From NCBI GenBank assembly GCA_027575765.1, contig JANBPT010000207.1, positions 1-56,368 on the forward strand: a stretch of DNA of 56,368 nucleotides, given 5' to 3'. Below are positions 11,601-21,683 of the stretch, piece by piece (position 1 is the stretch's first letter; each line of letters begins with the position of its first letter). The translations under genes and the position numbers were made by a program. This stretch comes from Tieghemiomyces parasiticus (taxonomy: Eukaryota; Kickxellomycota; Dimargaritomycetes; Dimargaritales; Dimargaritaceae). The notes below the pieces were generated by a model. The model was not told the origin of the DNA and did not search any database. It was given only the letters and a program-made list of their open reading frames with translations.

Positions 11601-14600
11601 GATCCATTATACCGGGGATGGGAGGGACCAATGAGCCGTACCGGTTCCGCCCCGGAACCCCGGTGGAAGCGGCCAAGGACCCACCGCGGCAAGACGAATC
11701 GGACCGTCGTCAAGGCGATGACACTACGGGTCCGGCAGACGCGGAACCCGCGCGCCGAGACCCTTACATCGACCCGTACCGGTTCACACACCTCTCACCG
11801 CACACTGAGGCCCGGGCCGGCCAGGTCTTGCTCCGGGTGCGGCTGCTACTCGACGGCGATCAAAACATTCATGAGGAAGGCCCTCCACTTCCCAAGGACC
11901 ACGCGTTCCAAACCGGACGACTGGCTGGGTGGATCCTGGCCCTGCAACATTCCCACTCACAAGCCGAAGCCCACGCCCAGGCACAAGCCCACGCCGCGCG
12001 TACGGCGGCTGCCGTCAACCCCCCACGGCCCTCGCCGCCGCTCCTGCGCGACCACGGCTTGGGACACCCTTTACGTAGCCCTGGCCTGCGCCGCGGTACT
12101 CCGCAGCCGTCCAGCTTGGCCCGCTGTAGCTTTGGCCCAGGGTCAAGTACCAGTGGGTCGTCATCCCTGTCGCCTGAGGCTTCCCCCTCGACCGGCGGTG
12201 GAACTGGCTGTGTGGACCCGGCCCAGCTGTTACCACCTCGGCCGGCCATGCCCCTCAATCCGGCTATCCTGCAGGCCAAGAGGCGCCACACGGGTCTCTC
12301 GAGCAGCGGCGAGTCGGTAGCATCCCCATCTCCTGGGACCCCGTCAACGCCGCCACCACCCCCGCCACCACCGTCCATGCAGTCCTCCTCGCAATCCGCG
12401 TCCGACAATGGTCGGTCCGCAGCCGTTCCCATCCCGGCCGTAGAACCCTTCCAGGTACCAACCTCGTCAGCCGCCCAGCCATCACGTCATCCCTCCGTCA
12501 CTGCTCAGCATCCCTCGCCCCAAGTCTCGGAAGCTGCCCCAACCACAAATTCATCGGCGCCCCTGCCACCCGAACCCCGACTGCCCTTCCACTCGGCGGT
12601 GTGGACTCCGACATCGCACCTCAGCTCCCAGTCACCCAACTTACTAACTGACTCGTGCCGCCTGCTCTTCGAGGTGGTCGATAACGGGATTGGTATCACG
12701 GCAGAGAACCAGACCCGGTTGTTCCAGGAGTATTCCCAAGCCGAGCGGTCCACCACCCGGCGCTATGGCGGGACCGGAATCGGCCTCTACATTTGCAAAC
12801 AGTTGGTCGAGCTATTTGGCGGTCAGATCGGCGTGGAGAGCGTGTTCGGAGAGGGAAGCCGGTTCTACTTTACAGCCTGGTTTCAAAAGCAGCACCCGGC
12901 CGCCACGCCCTCGGCGGTGTCCATGGCCAGCGAGGCAGGCGGGGACTATTTCCGCGAATGGCGCCGGCACTCGACCACCACCAACGGCGTCGGTGCGGCG
13001 ACCTCTCAGGGTGCCGAGGAGTCCCTGGTCACTTCCGGGCTCAGCGGCGGCGGACACGGTACCCCGACGGCCCCTGACTACCAATCGGCCCCGGGCAGCG
13101 CTACCGAGGGGGCGGTCTCGTCCGCCAGTGCCGCCGTTAGTGGCGTCCCCGGGACCGCGGTTGGGCACGCCCCCACCATCGCTGAGGTGCTCGAGGCCCT
13201 GAGCGAAGACCCAGCGGCCCCGGTGGTCGAGCAGTACCCATGGGTTGACTCCCTCGAAGACGTGGCCACTGCCCTCCCCGCGTCCCCGTTGCCACCAGCC
13301 CCTTCAGACTCCTTGGACCCGCGGTCTGTGGGCGCCGCATCGCCGGCGGGAAACGATGGGCAGGCCGCTGTGGAACAGGACCGACCCGCAATGGCGCCGC
13401 ATGCCTCATCGTCCTCGTCGGAGGAAGTCACGCTACCCGACTTGGCTTTCCTGCGCGACAAAAAAATATTTATGGAATCGCTGCAGATGGAACTGGGTCA
13501 GAGCGACCGGTCGCGACGCAGGCGGCGACCGTCAGTGGGCATCGCGACCTCCAATGCCTCGTCGCCCCGGACCGCGTCGTCTGCTGGCGCCAACCCGCAG
13601 GCCTGGCTGGAAGCGTCGTCGCAGCGCGGACAGCGGCTGAGCACCAGTCTACAGACCACCGCCGTAACTACCGATGGTGGTGCTGTTGGTGATAAGGCGC
13701 CGATGGTTAAACATCATTCAGCACCGCGGTTGGGAGCGACGATGGGAAGGGAGGTGCGGCTCACCTCGGCTCCAGTCGAGACCACCGTGGCAACCCAAGA
13801 GGCCTCCACCGCTACCACATCCGCTACGACAGCCGTCTCTGCACCCCATCTGGACCCCCCACCCCCATCGGGAGCCGCCACGAAGGCGGCTACCACCACT
13901 ACCTCCGTCGTTGATGTCACCAACGTACCCACATCCAAAGCTGCACCACAGCCTACGGTTGCCGTACCCGGGCGGACCGCTCCGCGAAGCTACGAAGGGT
14001 CGCCCGGCGTCACGATGGCGCCTGCACAGGCACCGCGGTACACCCAGCAGCAGGTGCGGATTCTGATGGCCGAGGACGACAATGTGAACCGGGCCATCAT
14101 GGTGCGACATCTACAGAACTTTGGCTTTGTTCACCTGGACGTGGTGTGGGACGGCGGCATGGCCCTTGAGTCCTTCCGCCAAAGCTGGGCCCGCGACGAG
14201 GGCTACCACTTTGTGCTTCTGGACATGTACATGCCTGTCATGAACGGGATCGATGTGGCCGAGGAAATTCATCGTATTGTATCCGACTTTGTCGAGGCCC
14301 AGCAGCAGCAGCAGCAGGGGTCCAAGGCGATATCGGCGGTCGGTGGTGATGTCGGTGGCCATAGGGAACCGGCCGATCATGGTGAAAAAACCCCGCCCGG
14401 TCCGACACCCTCCGTGTCCCACGTGTCCGCTGTAGCGTCGGCCACTGCCGGGAGCACTGGTACCGCGGAGTCTAGCCCCGCCAATACGACGGCCACAGTG
14501 GTTAATGCACTGCCGCCCCCCGCCGCGGCCAAGCGAGTCTTCCCTCGGATCATCGGTATCACTGCGGACGTGGACGCACGCATGTCAAAACGCCACCAGG

Positions 14601-14683
14601 CCGTCCTCTCTTCGCTGCTCATCAAGCCCTTCGGCAAACGAGCGCTCAAGGCTGAGTTTGAACGGTACATTGACTTTTCCTGA
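8693..14683 (+). CDS. Hybrid sensor histidine kinase with split ATPase and receiver domains
   Basis: This single-exon gene encodes 1,996 residues. It should autophosphorylate on His and pass phosphate to its own receiver Asp, feeding a fungal phosphorelay; the signal is unknown. A PAS-like core (GVAIVDAQGTLQLTNDRFRE) starts near residue 470. The dimerisation/H-box is FLSHEMRTPLTG with His838. The N-box follows (QILSNLITNAFKF, Asn955), then G1 DNGIGI (from Asp1330) and G2 RYGGTGIGLYICKQ (from Arg1357). A proline/serine-rich insert of about 280 residues separates N- and G1-box parts of the ATPase. The receiver runs from about residue 1788: acidic pocket EDD at 1794-1796, phospho-acceptor Asp1844 in LLDMYMPVMNG, and the late Lys in LLIKPFGK. 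A Gln/Ala/Ser-rich insert lies inside the receiver. No membrane segment is evident, so it is probably cytosolic. The start is the first ATG after an in-frame stop at 8633. Confidence 0.92.
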   Translation: MPPETPGDSARQVKVDHQLDSPVPAFLTRPCDTCHQAYASPATAAAALTPAAAYLCDVHGHIVSPAGASSTEPGASLPRPSLRSVAGDFKWAVFRQLRDHLGHTPDAETHFRRISLLAPARRIPGVPARPFDPGRWLLFSLIERPDATTRAVAAHDTPVDARWFSFEWADATANVEAQVTALLESYALHTELNVSALPTAAKDTPLPVILADCLYRIHQRAAVAIETLRPDTRCFPLAAVVRQASSSAPRYTEWHYLSFRAAPNSPTDVSSPSPLASLAPRPHASALQTYLSRPVPITDATSPVLPSSLLDPKAPAGAPAIRLPDAPLLRRLCSLGWPHSAPGTTTASLVPLDLPDPDAEPVLPETSFWLLVTHQHAVVTRGPPGDYLAAVARVVRPIINLTRRLQARQPAGYREALESLTRRLPPLGSKSPSEPAQTPLAVAIHGSPPTVERVFATECLGRLSQNIGEGVAIVDAQGTLQLTNDRFRELIGLHVDHPAIQRVIRVLKRIRQRLGLGPHPSPLLRQTRRAHTGDGGAGSPERPNAAAPAASPPIIGDGQLHREFAALTQGLSLDQLLNLYAALNPAAAPTTSTSLISSDGSPEAEHSGAESATGSARRSNIGSRSQRGPEIYRVSVEALIQQALDENQSLALNEQPIGSPAFISETTVPGATDQTSTTSPSRPLPADPRSSVAGHSPPNATGPTPSGTAAGVPHPLDELVMSPPVAIVSDPSTDRTAREELYRNTAKKIYEVVQVGYENHVKRFLTVDRVPCLPMLFPLSFPLVTDSRPVGLTVVPLGGPGPSRLVAIVLTDLTDELAAAAANTRLDQKVQFFSFLSHEMRTPLTGITGALELFQATKLDAEQQTLLELFEFSSRSLQNLLDNILEFSKLEAQRVMLDLRPHSFREVIDPFIKVATRWGHTNRVEFCTELDPRIPDGLVMDDQRLFQILSNLITNAFKFTRRDGIYTQERSIIPGMGGTNEPYRFRPGTPVEAAKDPPRQDESDRRQGDDTTGPADAEPARRDPYIDPYRFTHLSPHTEARAGQVLLRVRLLLDGDQNIHEEGPPLPKDHAFQTGRLAGWILALQHSHSQAEAHAQAQAHAARTAAAVNPPRPSPPLLRDHGLGHPLRSPGLRRGTPQPSSLARCSFGPGSSTSGSSSLSPEASPSTGGGTGCVDPAQLLPPRPAMPLNPAILQAKRRHTGLSSSGESVASPSPGTPSTPPPPPPPPSMQSSSQSASDNGRSAAVPIPAVEPFQVPTSSAAQPSRHPSVTAQHPSPQVSEAAPTTNSSAPLPPEPRLPFHSAVWTPTSHLSSQSPNLLTDSCRLLFEVVDNGIGITAENQTRLFQEYSQAERSTTRRYGGTGIGLYICKQLVELFGGQIGVESVFGEGSRFYFTAWFQKQHPAATPSAVSMASEAGGDYFREWRRHSTTTNGVGAATSQGAEESLVTSGLSGGGHGTPTAPDYQSAPGSATEGAVSSASAAVSGVPGTAVGHAPTIAEVLEALSEDPAAPVVEQYPWVDSLEDVATALPASPLPPAPSDSLDPRSVGAASPAGNDGQAAVEQDRPAMAPHASSSSSEEVTLPDLAFLRDKKIFMESLQMELGQSDRSRRRRRPSVGIATSNASSPRTASSAGANPQAWLEASSQRGQRLSTSLQTTAVTTDGGAVGDKAPMVKHHSAPRLGATMGREVRLTSAPVETTVATQEASTATTSATTAVSAPHLDPPPPSGAATKAATTTTSVVDVTNVPTSKAAPQPTVAVPGRTAPRSYEGSPGVTMAPAQAPRYTQQQVRILMAEDDNVNRAIMVRHLQNFGFVHLDVVWDGGMALESFRQSWARDEGYHFVLLDMYMPVMNGIDVAEEIHRIVSDFVEAQQQQQQGSKAISAVGGDVGGHREPADHGEKTPPGPTPSVSHVSAVASATAGSTGTAESSPANTTATVVNALPPPAAAKRVFPRIIGITADVDARMSKRHQAVLSSLLIKPFGKRALKAEFERYIDFS
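14300..14317 (+). repeat. CAG triplet repeat inside the receiver domain
   Basis: Six CAG codons encode a Gln run in the low-complexity insert between receiver helices. Such tracts often vary in length. This one sits in a loop, so variation need not break the fold. Confidence 0.85.
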
Positions 14684-15966
14684 CCTCGACAGGAAGAAGA
14701 GGAGAGGGAAGCCTGGAATTAATTTGGCGTGGCGGAGGGGGGCGGCGGTGGCATCTAACTGCTGTGGGTTTTCTCGATGGCGCGTGTGAGACTGACTGTG
14801 TGTGTGTGTAAGCAGCCAGCGTGGAAGGTGTGTTTTGGGGGATTTTGCTGACTCCATTTATGATGCACTCACGTCGGATGGCGGTGAGATATGCTACTGA
14901 CACTCATAGCTATGCCCATGCCCCTCTGTCGCCTGCTGATATGGGAAGCAGGCCCCGAGGTTTCAAAATCCCTAGCCTCGGGCTATGCGCTGCTTATCTT
15001 AAGAGGACCTGGAAATATATAGGTTTAGAGCCACCTTGTGGCTAGCCTGTGTTCCATTACTTGGTATCTGTATGTGTGATTTCGTATCCATAATATACGC
15101 TGTAACGAATAAGTTCATAATGTAGAGTTGGAAAATTACTGGGTCTAGGAGCCTCGGCCGGACGGTCGTTGGAACCGCAGTTTTTCACACCCCGTACAGC
15201 AATCCATCCCAGACATAATAACATGGGGTGTATACTGTAGTGCCGGCCCCTACAGGGCTTTTGGAAAAAATAGGGCCGGTGAGATAACATCAGCTAGGCT
15301 TCTTCATTGAGCGACGGCCACTAGAAATTACGGCATTGGCTAGTGCAATCAAGTCGAAAGGGGAAGGCGAATCTTAGTGTCTATCCTGGTGCCAGCACAA
15401 AAAAATCAAGCCTATGTATGACTAGCCGGGGTAATGGGCCATACAAGCCTTTCAATGACTAAACCGCAAGACCTAAAGGTTGAGAGTATACAGGCGCGTC
15501 GTGAAGCCTAGTTTACGCGTCACAGCTACCTGGGGTTAAGATGACCTTGCCATCGTTGGATCGGGGTCCTCATCCGTTTCTCGTCGATGCTGCCTGTCCA
15601 TTCGTGTTTTCTTTTCTTTCTAACCGTGCACGCTTTCCTTGTACTTCCTTCAAATTGACATTCACCACCCGCCCGTGATCAGACTTCCTTTAATCGTGCA
15701 TACATCTCATCTGGACCAAAACTGGTGCTTTAACCTGCCAATCCGATTAACTCTGATCCGGTCTGCCCAGGGACCCGCCATCCGACCCCACAGCGCCCAA
15801 ATTCGCGCGCCCATCTTACGAACGGACTGATGCACTGAACTGGACCCACGCCCACCTTAAACCCGTCATATCTTTTCTACAAACTTGTTCTCATTGACTG
15901 GTAACCACCCATTCACGCTTCACATCTACTTCCAGGTGTCTACTCTGCCCCCCCGTTACGTACACC
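14684..15966. other. Intergenic: kinase 3' end and SPT5 promoter
   Basis: No gene is supportable. A short TG run lies near 14799. The last 370 bases before SPT5 are pyrimidine-rich, and from about 15832 to 15966 no ATG occurs on the + strand, which fits a short SPT5 leader. No clear TATA box is visible. Confidence 0.5.
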
Positions 15967-18900
15967 ATGTCGGACCCCTACGAATCTACCGACCAGCTGA
16001 GCGATGACGGCGCCGACTATGCCGCCCCTCGCCGCGGGGATGGTCGGACTTCCAGCTCCGCCGCACGACGCCGTGGCGCCAACCAGGATGGCGAGCGTAT
16101 CGACTACGATGACGAGGAAGACGACGACGACGACGATTTTGACGAGGACGAAGAGGAGGTGGAGGACGGCGACTACGGCGCCCGCCGGGGACGCAAGCCG
16201 GTCGCCAAGAAACCAAAGAAGCGCAACATTTTCCTCGACGTTGAGGCCGAGGTCGACGAAGATGAGGAGGAGGACGAGGACGAAGAGGAAGACTTTGCTG
16301 GTTTCATCCAAGAGGATCAGGGCGAGGTGGCCGCCGCCGAGAAACGCGGAGCCCGGCACCGCGCCCTCGACCGCCGAAGGGACCACCAAGACTTTGATGC
16401 CGAGGCGCTGGCGGCTCAGCTCTCGGCCAAATACGGCCGACGCGATACGTACCGCCCCGGCGAGGCCTACACTGAAGAGGGCGGTGAGTACATCCCGCAG
16501 AAGTTCCTCATGCCCGGCGTCCAGGACCCGTCCCTATGGGTGCTCAAGTGTCTGCCCGGCAAGGAGAAGGAAATTGTATTAGCGATGATGCGCAAGTACT
16601 TTGACCGCGAGTACACGGATCGCCCCCTGGAAATCTTTTCGGTTTTCTGCCGCGACAGCTTGAAGGGGTTTATTTATGTCGAGGCGTACAAACAAGCCCA
16701 GGTGCAGGCCGCCGTGGAGGGCGTCCGCGGCGTGTTCGCCTCCAAGGTGAACCTCGTCCCCGTCGAAGAAATGGTGGATGTGGTCCGTATCCGGCCCCGG
16801 GAGAGCCAGCTGCAGCCCGACACGTGGGTGCGTGTCAAGCGGGGCAAGTACGCTAATGACCTGGCCCGTGTCCTGTCCGTCGACGACTCCCAAGACACCG
16901 TCGAAATCCGCCTGGTCCCCCGTCTGGACCTGGGTACGCAGCGCGAGGCGGCCGACGAAGACGAGGCCGCCAAGAAGCGCAAGAAGACCCCGTTCTACAA
17001 CAACCCCAACGAGCCCCGCCCCCCACAGCGCCTATTCAACCCTAAGGAGGTTAGCCGAATTGACCGCTCCAAACCGCTGATACCGCGCGGCCGCGGGGTG
17101 TTTCTATATGGCAGTGACACGTTCCGCGACGGGTACCTCGAGAAGTCGGTCAAACTCAGCAGCTTGCTCACTGAAGGCGTTAATCCTACCTTGGACGAGA
17201 TTGCCAAGTTCTCCAACGCCGAGGGGACCGAGGAAGAGAACGCACTGGCCCTGTCGCAGTTGGCCGGGTCGGCGGCCACCGAGTCCTTGTCCGCGGCTAA
17301 CGTGCGCCCCGGTGACCAGGTCGAGGTCACGGAGGGCGACATGGCCCACGTGTACGGCGTGGTGGTGAGCGTGGAGGGCACGGAGGTACTCATACAGCCC
17401 AAGGTTACCGGGCTAACCGAGACGTTGCGATTTTCGGCCAAGCAGCTTCGCAAGCGCTTCCAGACTGGCGACCACGTCAAGGTGGTCAGCGGTCAGTACG
17501 CGGGTGAAACGGGAATGATTGTGAGCGCGGCCGACGCGGTCATCACCCTCCTATCCGAGATCTCGTCCAAGGAAATCACCGTGTTTTCAAAGGACATCCG
17601 AAACGCCGGCGACGCCAGCGTCCTGCTCAATACGGACACGGTGGCCAGCAAGTTCGAACTCTACGACTACGTGACGGTTGACGAGGTCAACCCCGCGGTG
17701 GTGATTAAGATTGAAGGCGAGAACCTGCAGCTCATGGACCAGAGCGGCGACGTGCGCCTGGTGCGAGCTAACCAGGTTAACCCACGACGTGCCAATCGGG
17801 CGGCGGCGGCCACCGACGCACGCCAGGGTATCTTCCGAATTGGCGACCAGGTGCGTGAGCTGCATGGCGAGCGGCGCAGTGGCACCGTGCTCCACATCAA
17901 CCGGGCCTTCTCTTTCATCCGGTCCCGCGAGCAGTTCGAGAATGCCGGGGTGTTTGTCGCACCCAACCGCTCGCTCATCAACGCTGGGCTGCGTGCCGGA
18001 TCGGACTCGAGCAATGGCGACCTCAACGCGTACAGCCGGAACGCCGGTAGGTACGGCGGGACCGGCGCTCCCCGTGGTGGCGGGCCCCCCCGCGGACGGG
18101 GACGTGGCGGCGCCGGTTTCGCTGCATTGAATCGGCGAGGTCCGCGCGATAAACTCATCTCGGCCACCGTTCAAATCACCACGGGGCCCTACAAAACCTA
18201 TATCGGCATCGTCAAGGAAGCCAGTGAGAGCAAGGCCCGGGTCGAACTGCACACCAACAGCCGCATCATTGAGATGGACAAGGCGCACCTGGCGGTACAG
18301 AACGAATCAGGTGCCTTTATCCCATTTACGCAGCTCAGCAATATGGGACCGCCTGGCAGCCATGGCGCGAACGGTGGTGGGGTCGAGTACTCGACGAGTC
18401 GCGGCAGCCGGTTCAACGACGACCGGTCTGGTTCACGTACCCCGGGGCTCAACTACGCCGGGGCCCGGACCCCCATGCATAGAGACGACGGGTCTCGTAC
18501 ACCCTTCCGCAGCAACGACGGATCTCGCACGCCGGCCTGGGACTCTGGATCCCGCACGCCCTACCGGGGCAACGACGGGTCACGCACCCCGGCTTGGGAC
18601 TCCGGCAGCCGTACGCCCAACGCCCGCGGAGCTTGGAGCACCAACGCCGCTGACCCTTGGGACGCCGGTAGTCGCACTCCGTATGGTGGCCCTGGAGGAC
18701 GTGGGGGCGCTAGTGGTTCGGACTCGTACGCTACCGACCGCTGGGGTGATGCTACCCCAAGGGGCGATCGGCCCTCCGCTGCTCCCACCCCATCGGCGGG
18801 TCACTGGGGCGACGAGCCGTCCGGCCGCCGGTCGACCGCAGCCACCCCGCGGGCCAGCGACATGGATTCCGGCGGGGGCTGGGGCTCTCCTGAGCGATCA

Positions 18901-19683
18901 GGCTCGTCCTCTTCAGCCCGCTCCGGAGTCCCGGCCACGCCGGCGGCTAGCTACGTCCCGACCACGCCGCACGCAAATTCAGATTTCCCGGCGACCCCTG
19001 CTGCGGGCCATTTCAACGCCCCCACCCCCGGCCCGAGTTCCCGCTACAATGACCGGTCGCAAGGCGGCTCCGGGGGCCGCTACGCCCCGCAGACCCCCGC
19101 ACCGTACAATCACCCCACGCCCTACGGCGGCGGTGGTGGGGCCGGCTACGCACCCACCCCTGGTGCCATGGCCCCTGTCACGCCGGCCCCGTCGAGCTTT
19201 GTGCCACAGACTCCTTACGCTGACCCCCGAGGTGGTAGGGCAGTGGAGACGCCTTATGCATCCGGCGCAGCAAGCGGAGGCGGTGGTGGCGGTGGCGCTG
19301 CAGCTGGTGGCCTGCCCGCCAACTGGGCTGACACGGGTGTCGTGGCCAAGGTGCAGCGCAGCGGCGGCGGCTTGCCGTCAGGAACAACGGGGGTGGTGCA
19401 GGCTCCTGCCGGCCACGACGGAGTCGTCCGGTTGCGCATCTCGCAGTGCCCCAGTCAGCCCTCGCTGGAAGGGTCGATGCAAGAGACGGCCCAATCGCAA
19501 CTCGTACCTGTGCGGCCGGTCAAACGTGACCAGGTCAAGATTTTGGGTCCCACCGGTCAGGGCCGCCTCGGCAGCCTGATTGCCCTTGACGGCAACGAGG
19601 CCATTGTCCGCAAGAACGGCCAGACCGAGTTTGAGATTCTTCATATTGATCTAGTGGCCAAGTACGAACCTGTGGGGATCTAA
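15967..19683 (+). CDS. SPT5: Transcription elongation factor SPT5
   Basis: This single-exon gene encodes 1,238 residues. SPT5 pairs with SPT4 (DSIF), clamps RNA polymerase II and recruits processing factors in the nucleus. Residues 1-125 are strongly acidic (Asp/Glu runs from about residue 38). The NGN domain follows from about 187 (DPSLWVLKCLPGKEKE). Several KOW domains come next, for example DTWVRVKRGKYANDLARV, GDQVEVTEGDMAHVYGVVVS, GDHVKVVSGQYAGETGMI and a later one near 720 (ATVQITTGPYKTYIGIVKE). The C-terminal repeat region has eight (S/A)RTP units at about 823-905, then a TP-rich region to about 1100; both are likely targets of CDK9/Bur1-type kinases. A last KOW-like segment (GVVAKVQRSGGGLPSGTTGV) ends the protein. 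The length exceeds yeast Spt5 (1,063) because the repeat regions are long. Assignment is firm. Confidence 0.95.
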   Translation: MSDPYESTDQLSDDGADYAAPRRGDGRTSSSAARRRGANQDGERIDYDDEEDDDDDDFDEDEEEVEDGDYGARRGRKPVAKKPKKRNIFLDVEAEVDEDEEEDEDEEEDFAGFIQEDQGEVAAAEKRGARHRALDRRRDHQDFDAEALAAQLSAKYGRRDTYRPGEAYTEEGGEYIPQKFLMPGVQDPSLWVLKCLPGKEKEIVLAMMRKYFDREYTDRPLEIFSVFCRDSLKGFIYVEAYKQAQVQAAVEGVRGVFASKVNLVPVEEMVDVVRIRPRESQLQPDTWVRVKRGKYANDLARVLSVDDSQDTVEIRLVPRLDLGTQREAADEDEAAKKRKKTPFYNNPNEPRPPQRLFNPKEVSRIDRSKPLIPRGRGVFLYGSDTFRDGYLEKSVKLSSLLTEGVNPTLDEIAKFSNAEGTEEENALALSQLAGSAATESLSAANVRPGDQVEVTEGDMAHVYGVVVSVEGTEVLIQPKVTGLTETLRFSAKQLRKRFQTGDHVKVVSGQYAGETGMIVSAADAVITLLSEISSKEITVFSKDIRNAGDASVLLNTDTVASKFELYDYVTVDEVNPAVVIKIEGENLQLMDQSGDVRLVRANQVNPRRANRAAAATDARQGIFRIGDQVRELHGERRSGTVLHINRAFSFIRSREQFENAGVFVAPNRSLINAGLRAGSDSSNGDLNAYSRNAGRYGGTGAPRGGGPPRGRGRGGAGFAALNRRGPRDKLISATVQITTGPYKTYIGIVKEASESKARVELHTNSRIIEMDKAHLAVQNESGAFIPFTQLSNMGPPGSHGANGGGVEYSTSRGSRFNDDRSGSRTPGLNYAGARTPMHRDDGSRTPFRSNDGSRTPAWDSGSRTPYRGNDGSRTPAWDSGSRTPNARGAWSTNAADPWDAGSRTPYGGPGGRGGASGSDSYATDRWGDATPRGDRPSAAPTPSAGHWGDEPSGRRSTAATPRASDMDSGGGWGSPERSGSSSSARSGVPATPAASYVPTTPHANSDFPATPAAGHFNAPTPGPSSRYNDRSQGGSGGRYAPQTPAPYNHPTPYGGGGGAGYAPTPGAMAPVTPAPSSFVPQTPYADPRGGRAVETPYASGAASGGGGGGGAAAGGLPANWADTGVVAKVQRSGGGLPSGTTGVVQAPAGHDGVVRLRISQCPSQPSLEGSMQETAQSQLVPVRPVKRDQVKILGPTGQGRLGSLIALDGNEAIVRKNGQTEFEILHIDLVAKYEPVGI

Positions 19684-21156
19684 TGGTTAGCGACAAGTTA
19701 AGCCGTAGCTATGTTTATGTGTAATTGCGCCCCACTGCCACCCCTCCCCCTCCCTGTGTATCCATTGTGTGTCCTATTTTTGTAGTTGGGTTTTCTTAAT
19801 ATTTTATACAGACTTGTGTTGGCTCTTGGCGATAATGTTCGTTGGGATATGGTAGTAGGCTGATGCTGTACCGATCAATTTACGTTATAGGGAATAATTG
19901 ACGGTTATAATACATGGCTGACTGTCAATTTAGGCGGTGGGTTGAGGGTAAAAGTAGGGGAAGTACACAATCGAGCGAAGAATGCGGCATCCACAACCAC
20001 TCCAACAGAGCCACGTGGCTTGCGTGGCCTCGCCACGGCCCACTCGGCCTTTGCAGACAAACGGCCCCAGGAAATATGCAGGAATCCCTCAACAGAAGCC
20101 AGCACAGCCGGCGATCATGTCGGACTTTCGCTGTGAAAGTTGTTGGGCGCCCAAGCCGCAAGTGCCCGCGTTGACAGCTTGGCTAGGCTCGCGTGGATTA
20201 AGTCTTGGCATAGCCGGTTGGAAACCAGTTTTCCCACCATCTCGATGGTCGGACTTCCATATGTGGCGCAACACGGAATTGCCACTCGGCTGTGTGGTAC
20301 ACACGATGGCCCGACAATAAGGGAAGGTGGTGCACAGGGTGGGAGAGATGAAGTTGGAGGCGCACGGTGGGGTATATCTGGCGGGGCGGGTTAGCGCCAC
20401 CCGTCAGACTGTTGAGCCCTGTCAACGTTGTCAAGCAACCGCCATGCAAATGCCACTATCGTTGAGCCGCCAGCAAGCTTCCTCCGCTATTTTGATTTTT
20501 TTCTTTAGCAGTTTCTTGAGAGGGTACCAGACGACTGGCTACCACGGATTGGTGGTGGACCGGCACACAGGGGTCATACCAACCACCAACGTACGTCATT
20601 GCAGTAATGATATGATGGGTGAATCCTTTGCCTTTTCCCTACATCATCTCCTTTGGTTTCAACGCTGCGCTGTTGCTTTGGAACCTGTGCTTTGTGTACA
20701 GTTGGGATGTCGCAGGTGGACCTCCTATGCGTACCCGGTGCCATGACGACAACTTGGACTCGGTGTTCACGTAGGGAGCGGGGTCGTCCACGGCTAGGCA
20801 CTGTATTGTACAGGGCCTACTAAGGGTGCAGCTGGACACTGGGATTGCCATTGTCTGCTACACGATATGGTTAGGGTCCACCCGCCAAGCTGATACCTTG
20901 CCACATGTACGGATCCGGTGGGACAGCATGGTCCATGACGCTACCGATTTAGGACGCATGCGTGTATGATAAGGAAGACGGGAGGGCCAGCACCGCACCG
21001 TCCCGCTTTCTCTCTCTCCCTATTAGTGCGGATCCGTCTGAAGACTTTTCCATGATAGCTTCCATCGTCCCAGGATGGGAAAAGCCCGGAGTTGGTGGCA
21101 CAGGCCTATCCTTGTCCCAGTCGCACCCCAGTAGCCCTCCGGCCTCGGAAATTCCT
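19684..21156. other. Intergenic stretch, no supportable gene
   Basis: The SPT5 3' end has a T-rich run and AATATTTT near 19798, which may help 3' processing. The rest has only overlapping short frames on both strands with no recognisable domain. Confidence 0.5.
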
Positions 21157-21163
21157 TATAAAT
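21157..21163 (+). promoter_or_regulatory. Candidate TATA box of the DUF4112 gene
   Basis: TATAAAT in a GC-rich setting, about 200 bp before a strong splice donor. The span from about 21185 to 21355 has no ATG, as expected of a first untranslated exon. It is 520 bp from the start codon, which only makes sense with the proposed leader intron. Confidence 0.45.
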
Positions 21164-21355
21164 CCGCCGCTGCGCGTTGCCGCCAGCCCTTCCGTAGTCC
21201 GTTGTTCAATTCCATCTGGTCATTTCCCCTCCCGCTTGGCCTTGTCACCACTCCTAGACATCTGTATACCACTCGTTTATTCGACTGGGTCTTGCCGTAT
21301 TCCATCATTTCAAATTCCGATATCTCTTTCGACCTTCACCTGTCGGCTCTGAACA

Positions 21356-21612
21356 GTAAGTTAGCCTCGCCTGTTGCACCGTCGGAGTTGCTTCTCTCCA
21401 CTTTATACCTCGCCGCTCCCCATAGCCTACTAGCATCAGAACCATTGACCCGGGGTGCCCAGTCTCATGCGCCCTGTAGTGCTGGCTGATGCTAGCGGCC
21501 AGATTTATGTCCTTCCACCACGGTGCCCTCAATCGCAGGCCACTGTAGCACAGCACTAGCTTTCCTAGCCAAGTGACACGCATTACTCGTTGTTTTCTGG
21601 TGTGTTGTTCAG
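21356..21612 (+). other. Probable 5'-UTR intron of the DUF4112 gene
   Basis: The donor GTAAGT is at 21356 and the acceptor TTGTTCAG ends at 21612, after a T/G-rich run. ATG triplets occur only inside the proposed intron, not in the flanking leader (about 21185-21355 and 21613-21683). No perfect branch site is visible, so this is weaker than the kinase leader intron. Confidence 0.5.
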
Positions 21613-21683
21613 GTCATTGACTCTTCGCCCGCATTCGCTTCTTACCCCCCATCACTTGACCCCCACCCATTCGGGTCGTTAGC

